Below are positions 46,622 through 59,916 of a stretch of DNA of 64,000 nucleotides, piece after piece. The translations under genes were made by a program, and so were the position numbers. Position 1 is the stretch's first letter; every line of letters begins with the position of its first letter. The notes beneath the pieces are model-generated. The model saw only the letters and a list, made by a program, of their open reading frames with translations. It did no database searches and had not been told where the DNA came from. The DNA comes from Osedax fenrisi (lineage: Eukaryota > Annelida > Polychaeta > Sabellida > Siboglinidae): contig OZ025240.1 of the NCBI GenBank assembly GCA_964019155.1, forward strand, positions 98,279,386 to 98,343,385, written 5' to 3'.

Positions 46622-48919
46622 TATATGTAATCAGGTCCGTAGCCACGGGAGGGGGCTGTTGAGGCAAGTCCCCCTGACAATTACCAGGCCCTCATAGGAT
46701 TTTTTTTAAATAATGTTTTCACATATTTATTGCCATTTAGGTGATGATAGAAATGAGGGATTTAAAAATAATATCTGTAATATATTATCTCACTGTTAAT
46801 CTTAATGATAATGTACAACACAAATATATACTGAGTTTTCACAAAAGGATATATTTAAATTTTAAATATAAAATAAAAAGCCGACAATACAAAATTAAAT
46901 ATAAATATAATACAATACATACTAAATAAAAATATTATTAAATATATCAATACATAATATTATGTTATTATAAAATGTGATGAAACTAAAGATAAATCAC
47001 ATGTTGAACTTATATCTAATGTAATCATGCATTTATATAAACATTGTGATATAAAAGAAGTATATAATAGATGTATATATAACATAATAATTTACTTATC
47101 GCTTTCTCTATTGCATTTGAATAATATGGCAAGTCACGAAATTCAATGCATAATAAATAATAAACTATATCGAAAAATACACTATTTTCATTACTACAAT
47201 TATACATGTCACAAAGGGGAGAGTACTCGAATGCCGACACCCTAATAATAAATTACCATGACTTTATTATTTCTAAATTAAATATTTCCAAATTGTATGT
47301 ATAAGTATTAATTAAGTATATACATGTAATAGCTGTTTTAATTTAGTTTGTTTAACTCTGAGATAATATGGGGTGTCGATATTACGTTCACTTAGGGTTT
47401 CGGTATTATTAAAATTGATGTTGCTTAGGTAAAAGTGAATAAATTAATACAAATTATGAAAAATACAACATATTTTCGGCACATTGTAAAATATAATTAA
47501 TTTTATTTTAAATATTTATGACACCTACATTTTTAAATAATGAGAATCGATATTGTACTTCAAAAATTTCATAAATCTAGAGCAAAAAAATCAATATAAA
47601 TTCATTATGTTTTACAATGATCACATATGATTCATACAAAATTATACTGAGATCAAGTTTGCTTTAGAATACATTTCAAATTATGACAATGTTGAATTAA
47701 AATCGATGCAAATAGTTTAAAAGTTTAATAACAAACTCTCAAATCATATTAGAAGTTTAAGTATATAGGGGAAATTAACCTAATAAGGACACTTTAACAC
47801 TAAATGGTCTTACACTTTTATGACTCAATTGTTTTATTCAAAAATTACAATATATTAATATTATATGATTATAGATATTATTATGATTTTAAAATGTTAT
47901 TTAATCTTTTTATTCAATAGATATTGTTTATGATTTATTTGCAAAGATACCCATTTCGGACATCCTATATACCTCTAGATAAACTATATATTATTGATGA
48001 ACCAATCAGATAAATTACAATTACATTATTTATAATTCATTTTATGAATAATTTAATATTATTTAATTAGTAATTATTTTACTAATTTTTATTATTTTAT
48101 TAATTAATAATACAATTAGGGTATAAGTATCTAAATAATAACATTTTTATATTTAGATTCATTGGAGGCATTAATATTATACCGTACGCGATTTTTATGG
48201 AAATCAGTTTGAGTTTAAAATATTTTGGATTTATATGACATCTAGATATATGCTTATAACTTAATTAATATTTGAAAATAAATATAGCAATTATATATAT
48301 AATGTTTATAATGCTTTAGTTTTTAATAATATATTATTATGTTTTATATCGATACATTTCTATATTCTTAAGAAGGTTTTAAGGTGAATATTTTTTCATA
48401 AATTTAAAAACATAATAAAAAAATCAGTTTATTGGATATTTTATTTATATCTGCACTATTTTGAATAATTAAAAAAATAAAAATATTTATTTAGATTATT
48501 TATATAATTATGAATATTTTATTATTGAAACATTTTTTTGTAGGATTTATGGTTTCTCAGATACCGAGAGTTTCCGTATTCGGGCACTGTCCGTTATTAT
48601 CCGCACTATCCGCACTTGTCTCTACAGTGCACAATATATGTATACCATATATTAAATAATATATATATATATATATATATATTAAATACCTTATATAAAG
48701 AATATATAATAATGTGTATAATTTGTATTAAATAGTAATATGTATATATTTTAAAATTTCTGAAAAATAATTTGTCAAAAAATTTGTTAATTTTGTCTTA
48801 AAATGTCAGTGAAATAAAAAAATACTTGATCTGATCTGAAAAAAACTAATTACATATTTATAATCAATGCAAAAAACTAGTCTAGAAAATATTTATGTAA
48901 CCCAAATTATATTAACCAG
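45183..48919. other. AT-rich upstream region of gene 1 (A2)
   Basis: The copy of 17,706-21,393, including the G/A-rich run (about 46,080-46,200) and the GTCCGTAGCCACGGGAGGGG segment. No gene is seen. Confidence 0.5.
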
Positions 48920-49774
48920 TAGTGTTCGAAATGAACCCGCACCGAAACATTACGAACTGAAGCTTGCCTTATTTGAACCCGAACTGAAGCTCACATTTAA
49001 AAAAATAACGGTCCCGAACCGAACTGAAGCTTTGTTTAAAACTAACCCGAACTATTATTTAATTACAATCCTGGACCGAATCGTTGATATATATTGTCAA
49101 TTTAAAAATGTAATAACACAATTGTATATCTTTATTAATTCTATTTTATCATAGATAAATAAGGTACCAGGAAATATTATAAACCAATAGAAAAGATAAT
49201 ATGAATTATTATATAAGTATTATATTATACTAATAATAATTATATAATTATAAGTATTATATATTAGTTTTATTTTACATCATTAGTAATATTTATCATT
49301 TTTATTTAAAATAGAGCTTTGACAAATACTTTAAAATTGAATTAAAGAAAAAGGTATTAGTTTGAGGGTGTAAATCTCGTAGGGATATTAATATAAGTAT
49401 TAGAATAATATTTAGAAGTGATCTTATATAATTTTGTAAAAATAAATGGTTTTAATAATAGTCTTAACATGGGAACGGTTTCGAAGGGACATTATAATCT
49501 ATAGAGCCATATGGTTATAAGTGAAAACTTAATCTAAGTTCATAGATATGATGGAAAGAATCTACCAAAAAGAATAACAATAACAATAATAATATTATTA
49601 ATAAGACTTCGAAACTTCACTCATCTTTTTAGAGTTTTGAAGTAAGTTCGAACTATTCCACTAATTTATGAAGCAGGTTCGAACTCTTGAATTATTTTAC
49701 AAATGAACTTTGAACTATAATTTGTTTTGAATGAAGCTTCGAAGCACCAGTAGTTGGGTTCATTTAAAACACTA
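48920..49774. mobile_element. Non-autonomous hAT-like element (A2 copy)
   Basis: Collinear with 21,394-22,250, the same TAGTGTTCGAAATGAACCC-type ends and TTAACCAG / TTACCAG flanks. A SINE fragment lies at about 49,359-49,590. Confidence 0.65.
49359..49590 (+). mobile_element. tRNA-derived SINE, 5'-truncated (A2 copy)
   Basis: The copy of 21,833-22,068, starting in the B-box region and ending in an (AACAAT)n tail. Confidence 0.65.
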
Positions 49775-49880
49775 TTACCAGTGTTATATCAGTGTATAGT
49801 ATTTATATATCTAAATATGTTAATTTTATGAATAGACTTTATAATGAACCATTTAAATAAACAGTTTCATCTATTGAGTA

Positions 49881-50485
49881 GGGGAGGGAAGGGGGTAGTG
49901 GCCGAGGAAGGAGTAGTGACCGTTTTAAGTAAAGCTTAAATGGTGCTTGATAGGATAAAAAGTTCTATATACAATATTTAGATAATCAAACTATCTATAA
50001 TATATAGTAACATTTTTTTTAAAATAATTAATTAATTACTCTAATTTATTATATAATAAGTTTTTGTCAAATTTTGACAAAAAACATGATTTTATATATT
50101 TATGCTTATTTATTTGTAAGAGTATGTGTATATATAATTAAATCATTGAATCAAACAAGGTGCGTATGCATCATAAATATAATTATTTAATATTTCATAA
50201 TTAAACAAATATAAATCGAAAACATTACGAGACACCTATCGCATTTTCTGGTACTAGCGGCCACTACTAGAGCCTTGCCTTATTTTAGTGCTTTTTTTAA
50301 TGCCTAATCAAACGTTTATATTATTAGGTTAAACACTTTATATATAAAAGTGAAATCACAGTATTCTAGAACTATATGATTTATAGTTAATTCAAAAAAA
50401 TAATAGCCTAAAATTCAGTATTTATCGATATATTAGAAATCTTCTGAGGCATATTAATTATCGGCCACTACCCCCTTCCCTCCCA
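49881..50485. mobile_element. TA-flanked 605-bp inverted-repeat element (A2 copy)
   Basis: Identical length and ends to 22,357-22,961, TA on both sides. The empty site of the paralog in A2 (ATTGAGTATTTAATC near 55,532) again lacks it. Confidence 0.85.
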
Positions 50486-50580
50486 TATTTGAATCATTCT
50501 TAATACTATATCATTATAATATATCTATAGATAACTGTATATATATATACAAACTTAATAAATATATCTTATTATATTAG

Positions 50581-51077
50581 ATGGGAATATACAAAAGATT
50601 TTCACGTATGCTCGGTTATGGAAGTACGAAAAGAATAGCGGCTCGAAAGGAGAAGAAGGAGAAGATAAGGGAGGCATACGTGTCACGGGACTTAGACATC
50701 AGAAGTCACCTTCTAGGTCCCGGTACGGCATCCCCACCCCCCGAGTTCCGCGGTGAACGGACTATCGGAAGCTGCTGGTCTAACGTCGACAGCGCCCCTA
50801 GCGACGAACATCGGCGGTCACATCTCCCCCGTCGCGTAACTAGCAACGCGGCAGCAGAACTCGAGCGGTTTATACGTCAGAGGGACGGAGTCGACGCCAG
50901 CGAAACTACTAGTAGTACGGTAGAACGCCGCCAGATGGAAGACGTAGACGATCTAACGTACGCTTGCGGCGATGAGTCGTACGATTGTCATCCGATAGCT
51001 GACCTTCTCACAGATGACCTTGAAAACAATGACCTGTTTCCCGAAGTTGACAACGTGGGACCCAACGACTACGTATC

Positions 51078-51078
<1 letters not shown>
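50581..51078 (+). CDS. Gene 1 (A2), exon 1
   Basis: 166 codons, differing from the A1 copy by only two bases that I can see: one gives Ala8 to Ser (KRFSRML), one is silent. Same GTTTAT donor at 51,079 running into (TA)n, here a little shorter. Confidence 0.8.
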
Positions 51079-51168
<90 letters not shown>

Positions 51169-51532
51169 TATTATATTTAATAGTATTATATTAATTATAA
51201 ATTATGTTTAGTATTATGGGATATATTTAATTAGATAACTACTCAATTATGTAAAGAATGCATGGGTACAATTGGAAATGACATTTTGTAAGAGTTTGGA
51301 GATTATTAATATAATTATTTTAATTTAAGAGAGGGGAATGGCTAAATATAACCTATTGAAATAGATATGCCTCACCATTGTGGGGTAGTTAATGTAGCTT
51401 GATAGTTAATCGTAGGAATTTATTTAGAGATAATGTAAATAATAATTTTTAATTTCTGCCTAAAGGCAATATAGAATAAGAAGGATAATTCAGATATACT
51501 TTTAATAGTATTAACTCTTTATCTATATAGTA

Positions 51533-51605
<73 letters not shown>

Positions 51606-52614
51606 GGATACTATAAATAGTATCCATACCTTAACAAGAAATACTTCACAATATTTAAATACCTCTTTATCTGCACGGTTGACAATATTACATGTTAATT
51701 CCTATAATGGCTGTAAGTTATTTCGTTAAATAGAGTATAAGGTATAGTATAATATATATATATTGTAGAATTAGCGAATAAAATGGCGAATTGTAATTAT
51801 TACATCGGTGATACATAGGGATCTGTTAAGGGTAGAAGGTTTGAAAGATACTTAAGTTTAGCTCTATGAACGGGGTAGGCTTAATAAGTGTGAAATTATC
51901 AGTACACGAAGTAGTAGGGGCACTTCAACAGGAGGGACGGGGTGATATGTCCCACCACCCCCACTTTAAAATCTAGGGGGACCTCATATGTATTAGTCCC
52001 CCCACTTTTACCACAACATTTATTTTGATTCATTGGTCCCCCCTACATACAAACTCGTTCCAGAGCCCCTTCCAATGAGTGTCGGTATGAAGTGTGAATA
52101 CTTTACATTTGGAAGGAGCGTATTTAACAAATATAGAACTTAGGCACGAGTTATGTTGGCTGATGAGGTATATTTCATTCCTAATACAGATTCTACATTA
52201 ACCCTAAAAGTAAAGGGGGTTATACTTTAGTAGACTACAATATACAAGACTTTGTTGTTAGGATAGGTTGGTGATGACACATATATATGTGATTCGCAGA
52301 GAAAATCTGAATACGATTAATTTGATAATGTAACTTAAGTTAATATAATTAGGTTTACGTAAAATATATATATATATATATATATGTGTGTATAGTAAAA
52401 TATTATAATACATTATAATTTGCATTTATTATTAAATATGTTGATATGTTGATATGTTGATAAGTGATTAAAATAATATTATAACGAACCATAATCTATA
52501 ACATTTAATAATGTCATCTTACGAATCGAGTCATATTTAATAATATATTAATACTATTATATATAGATAACTTTATATATATACACTTAACATATACCTA
52601 TTACTTCTACTTAG
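51079..52614. other. Intron of gene 1 (A2)
   Basis: 1.54 kb. Same layout as the A1 intron but without the SINE near the acceptor. The G/C-tract insertion is retained (about 51,906-52,068). Confidence 0.7.
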
Positions 52615-53247
52615 ATTGGAACCATCGATAACGATGACGTCACTGACCACGATGTGTCGGAGGCAGATCAAACGTTCGAAAGCCGCGAGTTAGACTATCA
52701 CGGCAATTACTTCGATAGCTACGACACGTTTTGTTCGGACAGCGTTGTCCGCTCCTCTTACGGAGGTATCGAGGAGAATAACACCTGTAGAGTTAGCCCG
52801 ACACCGGCCTCTCTCAGCCAACTCGATACAGAATACCTCGTGTCCGCGATTTGGTCCAGCGATCTCGGCACTGACCTCCCGATATCTGAGGGTCACTCGG
52901 GAGAACTTGACTCAAGTTCAGACGATGATGTAATCGTTTGTTCAAATGATGACGTAACCATTTGTTCAGATGATGACGTAACCGTTTGTTCCGATGATGA
53001 CGTAACCGTTTGTTCCGATGATGACGTAATCGTTTGTTCCGAGTACGATGACGTCATCTACGCGTCGCCTATCATCGGCAGTCGAACTGACCATCACGTG
53101 TGCCGAGTTACTCCGCATGACCTCCGAACTGGCCACGCCCCTTCCGGTCTACATACTAATCACAACGGTGGAGTCACTCCCGCAACACCCGACTATCAAG
53201 TTAGCGAACTCAACACTGACATAACACTGACATGTTATTACACGTAA
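52615..53247 (+). CDS. Gene 1 (A2), exon 2, mosaic of gene 2 and gene 1
   Basis: 210 residues after the acceptor CTTCTACTTAG. The first part (IGTIDNDDVTDHDVSEADQT, DLPISEGHSGELDSS) is the gene 2 version, not that of gene 1 in A1. After five to six repeat units, EYDDVIYASPII to ITLTCYYT is the gene 1 version. This pattern points to gene conversion between paralogs, or to the reverse event in A1. With exon 1 the protein has 376 residues. Confidence 0.8.
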   Translation: MGTIDNDDVTDHDVSEADQTFESRELDYHGNYFDSYDTFCSDSVVRSSYGGIEENNTCRVSPTPASLSQLDTEYLVSAIWSSDLGTDLPISEGHSGELDSSSDDDVIVCSNDDVTICSDDDVTVCSDDDVTVCSDDDVIVCSEYDDVIYASPIIGSRTDHHVCRVTPHDLRTGHAPSGLHTNHNGGVTPATPDYQVSELNTDITLTCYYT

Positions 53248-53384
53248 CCGACCATATCAAATGTAATAATAAATATAATACAGTACATAGTAAATACAAA
53301 TATTATTAAAGATATCAATATGTACCTACTTAACATTATTTTATCATAAAATGTGATGAAACTAAAGATAAATCACATAATGAA

Positions 53385-53430
<46 letters not shown>

Positions 53431-53630
53431 GATCATGTATTTAGATAAACACTGTTATATAAAATAAGTATAGAATAGATGCAGATATATAACAGAATAA
53501 TTTACTTATCGCTTTCTCTATAACATTTGAATATAATGGCAAAGTATGACATGGAATTTAATGCAGAATAAATAATAAAATATAACGAAAGATACAATAT
53601 TTTCATTGTTACAATCATACATGTCACATA
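53248..53630. other. Gene 1 (A2) 3' flank
   Basis: The copy of 26,018-26,392, with AATAAA shortly after the stop and a (TA)n tract at about 53,390-53,427. Confidence 0.5.
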
Positions 53631-54204
53631 GGGGAGAGTACTCGAATGCCGACACACTAATAATAAATTACCATAACTTTATTTCTAAATTAAATATTTC
53701 CAAATTTTATTTATAAGTATTAAGTATTAAGTAAGTATATACATATAATAGACATTTTAAATTTTAATTTACTTGATTTAACTCAGATATAACAGGGGTG
53801 TCTATAATACGTGCAATTAGGGTGTCGGTGTTATGAAAATGTATGTTACTTAGGTAAACGTCAATAACTTTGTAACAAATTGTAAACAATACAAAATATT
53901 GTCGGCACATTGTAAAATATAATTAGATCTAAAGATTTATTTTAAATATTTAAAACACATATATTTGTATATGATTGAGAATCGATATTGTACTTCAAAA
54001 ATTTCATAAATTTAGAGTTGTAAAAAAAATCAATTTGATGTTTATAATTAAAATAATTATTAATTTATTATATTATAAATATTTAAAAAAAATTATACTT
54101 ATATGAATTAGAATTACATTAATTATTTGTTGATTGGAATTATATGGTAGGAGATCTCTATGGTGTCGATATTACGTGCATGTCGATATTAGAGCACTAT
54201 CCCC
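53631..54204. mobile_element. TA-flanked 574-bp inverted-repeat element (A2 copy)
   Basis: Same ends and length as 26,393-26,966. Confidence 0.75.
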
Positions 54205-54237
54205 TAGTTGTTGTATATGATTATAAAATATAATGCA

Positions 54238-54911
54238 TTTATATTGATTTTTTATAGAATCTATAGAATTTATAGAATTGGTATAAAATAGATATTTCAC
54301 AGTATTATAAAAATTATAAAAGTCCTATATACAAACTATTGTAAACCTGATTATCAATCATTACATACATGAATCATCAGTGATGATTCATCAGTGATTA
54401 TTTATTGTATTATATTGTATTGGTGGCCAGTAAGTAAAGTAATCAGTGATAGTGGTTAGATTATAGTTTTATCATCATCATGATTTGTGATTAACTGATC
54501 ACAATACGATTACAATCATATTACAATCATTGATAAGCAACTATGCTTTGATTACGAAGTACACCTATAAATCATTGATTGTAATACAATTGTAATCAAT
54601 GATTGTTAACTGATCACTAACATTGATTCACGATCAGTTGGTTATCATGATTGTAATACGATTGTAATCAATGATTGTTAACTGATCACTAACATAGATT
54701 CATGATCAGTTGGTAATCATGATTGTAATACGATTGTAATCGAATCAAAATCTGTGATCGTAATCAATACATTGTTGAATTGTAATCTGATTACGATCTT
54801 TGATTACGTTACTTACTGGGTGATAATCGTATTTCCAATAGTTTGTATATAGGAATTGTATATGTGTTATAATACTGTGAAACATCTACTCTATAAAAAA
54901 TCAATATAAAT
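54238..54911. mobile_element. Foldback-type element (A2 copy)
   Basis: The copy of 26,999-27,746 but about 74 bp shorter, equal to one internal satellite unit. Confidence 0.7.
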
Positions 54912-55074
54912 TCATTATTTTGTTTACAATAATCACTGATGATTCATTAAAAATTATACTGAGATTACGTTTACTTTAGAATACTTTTAAAATTATGACA
55001 ATGTTGAATTAAAATCAATGCAAATAGTTTAAAAGTTTAATAACAAATTCTCAAATCATAGTAGAAAGTATATA

Positions 55075-55254
55075 GTGGAAAGTAACCTAATACGGACACT
55101 TTAACAATAAATGGTCTTATAATTGTATGACTTAATAGTTGTATTCAAAAATTACAATATATTTATATTATATGATTATAGATATTATTGTTATTTTACA
55201 ATTTTATTTAATCTTTTAATTCCATAGATAACTGGAGTGTCCGTATTAGGGACT
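55075..55254. mobile_element. Small 180-bp TA-flanked element (A2 copy)
   Basis: Same ends as 27,909-28,088. Confidence 0.6.
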
Positions 55255-55594
55255 TATATGACCTTTAGATATATACTTATAACTTAATTAATATTTGATA
55301 AAAAAAAGAGCAATTATGTATATAATGTTTAGAATTCTTTAGTTTTTAATAATATATTGTTATGTTTTATATCGATACATTTGTATATTCTTGAGAAGGT
55401 TTTAAGGTGAATTTTTTTTTTAATAAATTTAAAAACGTAATAAAAAAATCAGTTTATTAGAAATATCAGCACTATTATGTTAATATTGTGAATAGACTAT
55501 TATAATGAACCATTGAAATAAATGGTTTCATATTGAGTATTTAATCATTCTTAATACTATATCATTATAATATATCTATAGATAACTGTATATA

Positions 55595-55640
<46 letters not shown>

Positions 55641-55670
55641 AACTTAATAAATATATCTTATTTATATTAG

Positions 55671-56150
55671 ATGGGGTTATACAAAAGAATGAAACGTATG
55701 CTCTGTTACGGAAGTACCAAGAGAATCGCTGCTCGGAAGGAGAAGAGTGAGAAGATAAGGGAAACATACATATCACGGGATTTAGACATAAGACATCACA
55801 TTCTAGGCCCCGGTACAGTAACGACAGGGTACCCACTCCCCGATTTCCGTGGTGAACGGACTATCAGACGGCGCTGGTCGAACGTCGGCAGCGCCCCTAG
55901 CGACGAACATCGGCGGTCACATCGGCGGTCACATCTCTCCCGCCGTGTAACTAGCAACGCGGCAGCAGAACTCGCGCGGGACGGAGTCGACGCGGACGAA
56001 ACTACTAGTATCGATACTAAAACTAATAATCGAGAACTCCGCAAGGATGCGCCAGCTCACGATATGAACGATGATGACGTCATGTACGCCTGCGGTGAGG
56101 AGTCATGTGACCACTCTATATCAAAACTGGGACCCAACGACCACGTCTCG
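55671..56150 (+). CDS. Gene 2 (A2), exon 1
   Basis: 160 codons with donor TCG then GTATGT. Against the A1 copy I count 11 base differences, nine of which change the residue (for example Met to Ile, Ile to Arg, Glu to Asp, Gly to Arg, Tyr to His, Lys to Asn, Leu to Ser). The basic N-terminal 35 residues are untouched. This copy reads VS at the donor, like gene 1. Confidence 0.8.
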
Positions 56151-56151
56151 G

Positions 56152-56182
<31 letters not shown>

Positions 56183-56437
56183 TTAATATATTATATTATA
56201 TTAATATATTAAATAGTATTAAATTAATATTTTTTTTAAATGTGTATTTAGGGACATATTTTATTATATAATTATCCACTTATGGAGAGAATACATGGGT
56301 CATATGTAGAATTGGACATGACATTTTGTAAGAGTTTGGAGATAAGTGAGAAAGGGGAGTAGCTAAATGTAATCTAAATAAATATATATGAGGTTAATAG
56401 TTAATGTAGTATGGTAGGTTATAGTAGAAACTTATTT

Positions 56438-56501
<64 letters not shown>

Positions 56502-57454
56502 TATTATATATCTGTATATGTTTAGTGTCTGCCTAAATTCAATATCTATAAAATATGTAGTATTATTTAGATGAAGAGGTATTTGAAATATTAAGAAGTA
56601 TTTCTTATTAATGTATGGATACTAGTTTATTTTCAAGCTTGAATATATTACGGTTGACCGTATGATTGCTTTATGTTATTTCGATAAACAGGTACCTATA
56701 AATACCTACAGTATACTGTATATTATATGTATATTAGAGTATAAACTGTATTAGTTAAGATCATTTATTTGTCATATAATTAGCAAAGAAATGGCGAGTT
56801 AAAATTATTATATTGGGGGATACGCTTCATAAGTGTGATCTTATCAGTACACCAATAAGTGTCAGCATGAAGTATCAATAATATAAATTTGGAAGGAGCG
56901 TATTTAATAAATATAGAACTTAGACACGAGTTACGATGGCTGATGATTCATAATACTTCCTAATTCCTAATACTGATTATACATTAACCCTGCAATTATA
57001 TGTGGGTTTATATTCTTTTGTAGATTACAATAAATAAAGATTTATTATTAGGGTAGGTAGGTGACCTACCTAAAAGTATGACTTCCAGATAAGATCTGAA
57101 TATAATTAATTTGATAATGCAATTAAATTTAATATAATTAGGTTTATGTAATGCAGTCTATGGTAGTATAGTATTATAGTAAAATATTATACTAATTTAT
57201 AATTTGCATTTATTTAAATATATTGATATTATTAAAATACTATTATAACGAGCCATATCCATAGCATTTAATAATGTCATCTTACGAATTCGAGGCATAT
57301 TTAATAAAATATTACTATTTTTATCTATAGATAACTTTATATATATATATATATAAATATATACTCGAATTCGTAAGATGACATATATATATATAAATAT
57401 ATAAATATATAAATAAATATATACACTTAACATATACCTATTACTTCTACTTAG
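56151..57454. other. Intron of gene 2 (A2)
   Basis: 1.30 kb, GTATGT then (TA)n, with the inverted repeat arms at 57,275-57,293 and 57,365-57,383 before the acceptor. Confidence 0.7.
57275..57383. repeat. 19-bp inverted repeat before the gene 2 acceptor (A2 copy)
   Basis: The same arms as 30,084-30,214 with a shorter (TA)n loop. Confidence 0.85.
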
Positions 57455-58375
57455 ATTGGAACCATCGATGACGAAGACGTCACTGACCACGAGGGGTCGG
57501 AAGCAGATCAAACGTTCGAAAGCCGCGAGTTAGACTATCACGGCAATTACTTCGATAGCTACGACACGTTTTGTTCGGACAGCGTTGTTCGCACCTCTTA
57601 CGGAGGTATCGCGGAGAATAACACCGGTAGAGTTAGCCCGACACCGGCCTCTCTTAGCCAACTAGATACAGAATACCTCGTGTCCACGATTTGGTCCAGC
57701 GATCTCGCCACTGACCTCCCGATATCTCAGGGTCACTCGGGAGAACTTCACTCAAGTTTAGATGATGATGTAACCGGTTGTTCCGATGATAATGTAACAG
57801 TTTGTTCCGATGATGATGTAACTGGTTGTTCAGATGATGATGTAACCATTTTTTCCGATGATTATGTAACCTTTTGTTCCGATGATGATGTAACCATTTG
57901 TTCCGATGATGATGTATCCGTTTGTTCCGATGATGATGTAACCTTTTGTTCCGATGATGATGTATCCGTTTGTTCAGATGATGATGTAACCATTTGTTCC
58001 GATGATGATGTATCCGTTTGTTCCGATGATGATGTATCCATTTGTTCCGATGATGAAGTAAACGTGACGTGTGCCGAGTTACTCCGCATGACCTCCAAAC
58101 TGACCACATACCTAGTGATTAATAATAACAACGGCGGAGTCGCTCCCGCAACACCCGACCTTCAAGTTAGCGAACACAATACCGACAACACGGTATCCGC
58201 TGATACGCCTAGTAACCAACGCAACGACCGTCCGATGGCCATCGATGACAGTACCGGGGATGTTTCGAATTCGGATTACGAGCGCCTATTTCCGAAACTA
58301 GAAAATATAATCTGGAAAGTAGGGCCGAACGACCACGTCGCGGGGGTGGTGAATAGGCTTTGCATAGAGTTGTAA
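57455..58375 (+). CDS. Gene 2 (A2), exon 2
   Basis: 306 residues from the acceptor. The start is IGTIDDEDVTDHEGSEADQT. The 24-bp repeat is present in about 13 copies with a different order of unit variants (VTIFSDDYVTFCSDD is private). The tail SDYERLFPKLENI to VGPNDHVAGVVNRLCIEL is as in A1. The protein with exon 1 has 466 residues. Confidence 0.8.
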   Translation: MGTIDDEDVTDHEGSEADQTFESRELDYHGNYFDSYDTFCSDSVVRTSYGGIAENNTGRVSPTPASLSQLDTEYLVSTIWSSDLATDLPISQGHSGELHSSLDDDVTGCSDDNVTVCSDDDVTGCSDDDVTIFSDDYVTFCSDDDVTICSDDDVSVCSDDDVTFCSDDDVSVCSDDDVTICSDDDVSVCSDDDVSICSDDEVNVTCAELLRMTSKLTTYLVINNNNGGVAPATPDLQVSEHNTDNTVSADTPSNQRNDRPMAIDDSTGDVSNSDYERLFPKLENIIWKVGPNDHVAGVVNRLCIEL

Positions 58376-58399
58376 GTTTAACACAATTGTGTTAAACTT
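58374..58399. repeat. 26-bp perfect palindrome at gene 2 stop (A2 copy)
   Basis: Unchanged from 31,235-31,260 although the surroundings have diverged. Confidence 0.9.
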
Positions 58400-59675
58400 G
58401 GTTAACTCAGGTTAACCTACATGGATGTTGGGGAGACAGTATACAGTTGGGGAGAGAGAGAAAGGTGAATCGAGTGTGAGATAGAGGGAGATAGAGAGAA
58501 AAAGAGAGGAGACGATATTGGAGAAAGCAAGATAGAATAGATAATGAGAGAAGAGAAGGATATATAAAAGAAGATAGAGATAGGAGAGTGAATGAATATA
58601 ATGAATGAATAGGAGTGTGAATGAATAATCAATAGAAAGATGAACGTAGAGCAAGGATAGAGTAGAAAGAGAGTTACATTAAAATTATGAAATTGTTATC
58701 ACCTTAAGGGGACATCGCGAATTTACACGTTAATAGGTAGGAAAATATGAAATATAGTTAGAAAATACATTACACCCGTACAATTAATATAGGATATCTT
58801 ATGCTCGTAAGACTAGGCGTCACTTAGCTCTTAACTCTGTGCACAATCGGATAGGTTACATATTAACGCTAACAAGTTACATGCCAAGAATGATCATAAA
58901 GCGAATATATAAAGTAGCAGACTTCAGCATTTACCGCGATTTAGACCTATATGACCGGATACTAAACTATCCCTAAACAGAGATCATAATTAAATATTAA
59001 CTGGTTAATAACGTTCTCGGTTAAATAGCGTAGAATATAATTCTATCTTAACTTGCAGGAAAACGTGTAAATTTGTATTAAAATAGCTATCAAAATTGTG
59101 TAAAATAACGAAAGAAACGACAAACAATGGATGAGAAATGATATTCTGGATCAATGCTATTAAATAATTTACTTAAAGAACGTAAAGAAACATACGCAGA
59201 TCTCAATGGAGGTAATCCTGTATAATAGAAACTTATATAATAAGAGAATTGAATGCATAAATAGAGAATTACATGAAATATGGAAAAATTAACAAGCAAC
59301 AATTTTAAATTTTGAAGACATTTTGCAAATAGTTCTAAAAATTCAACGTAAATGTTTCAACCAAGTTTCTCTAAGTATAATAATCATAGAAGAAAATTAA
59401 GAAAATGCACTCATTTAAAAAGACTTATCACAGAAAATGACAGCAAGCAAATCACTTACAATATAAGCGCTGAGAATTTTTCAAATTCCAATAGATTTGT
59501 CGAACGATTTCCGAGTTACTGATTAAAGTAAAATTAGGTAAATAATGATCATATGTAAACAATAATTGAACCTTATAACTTTACAGTCTCCTTCAAAATT
59601 AAGTTGCTTTCAATATTAACAAAGTATACCTATAATATTAATGAATAAATATATAAACTATATTATTATTTTTCT

Positions 59676-59716
<41 letters not shown>

Positions 59717-59916
59717 TTTTACACAGAGATAAATATATTCAATGACCAATATCTAATCATGTTCGTATTATTAGTTGCACTTGTATTATAGTTTAGACAT
59801 GCATTATGATAACATAGTTACCTTGCAGTAGTACTATTATATAATAACGTTATTATAGAGTATTAGATAGTTATATTAATATTTGACGTGTAACATTTTC
59901 TAAGGTTTGTTAAGAC
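58400..59916. other. Gene 2 (A2) 3' flank
   Basis: The copy of 31,261-32,834, polypurine run at about 58,430-58,560. No gene is recognised. Confidence 0.5.
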
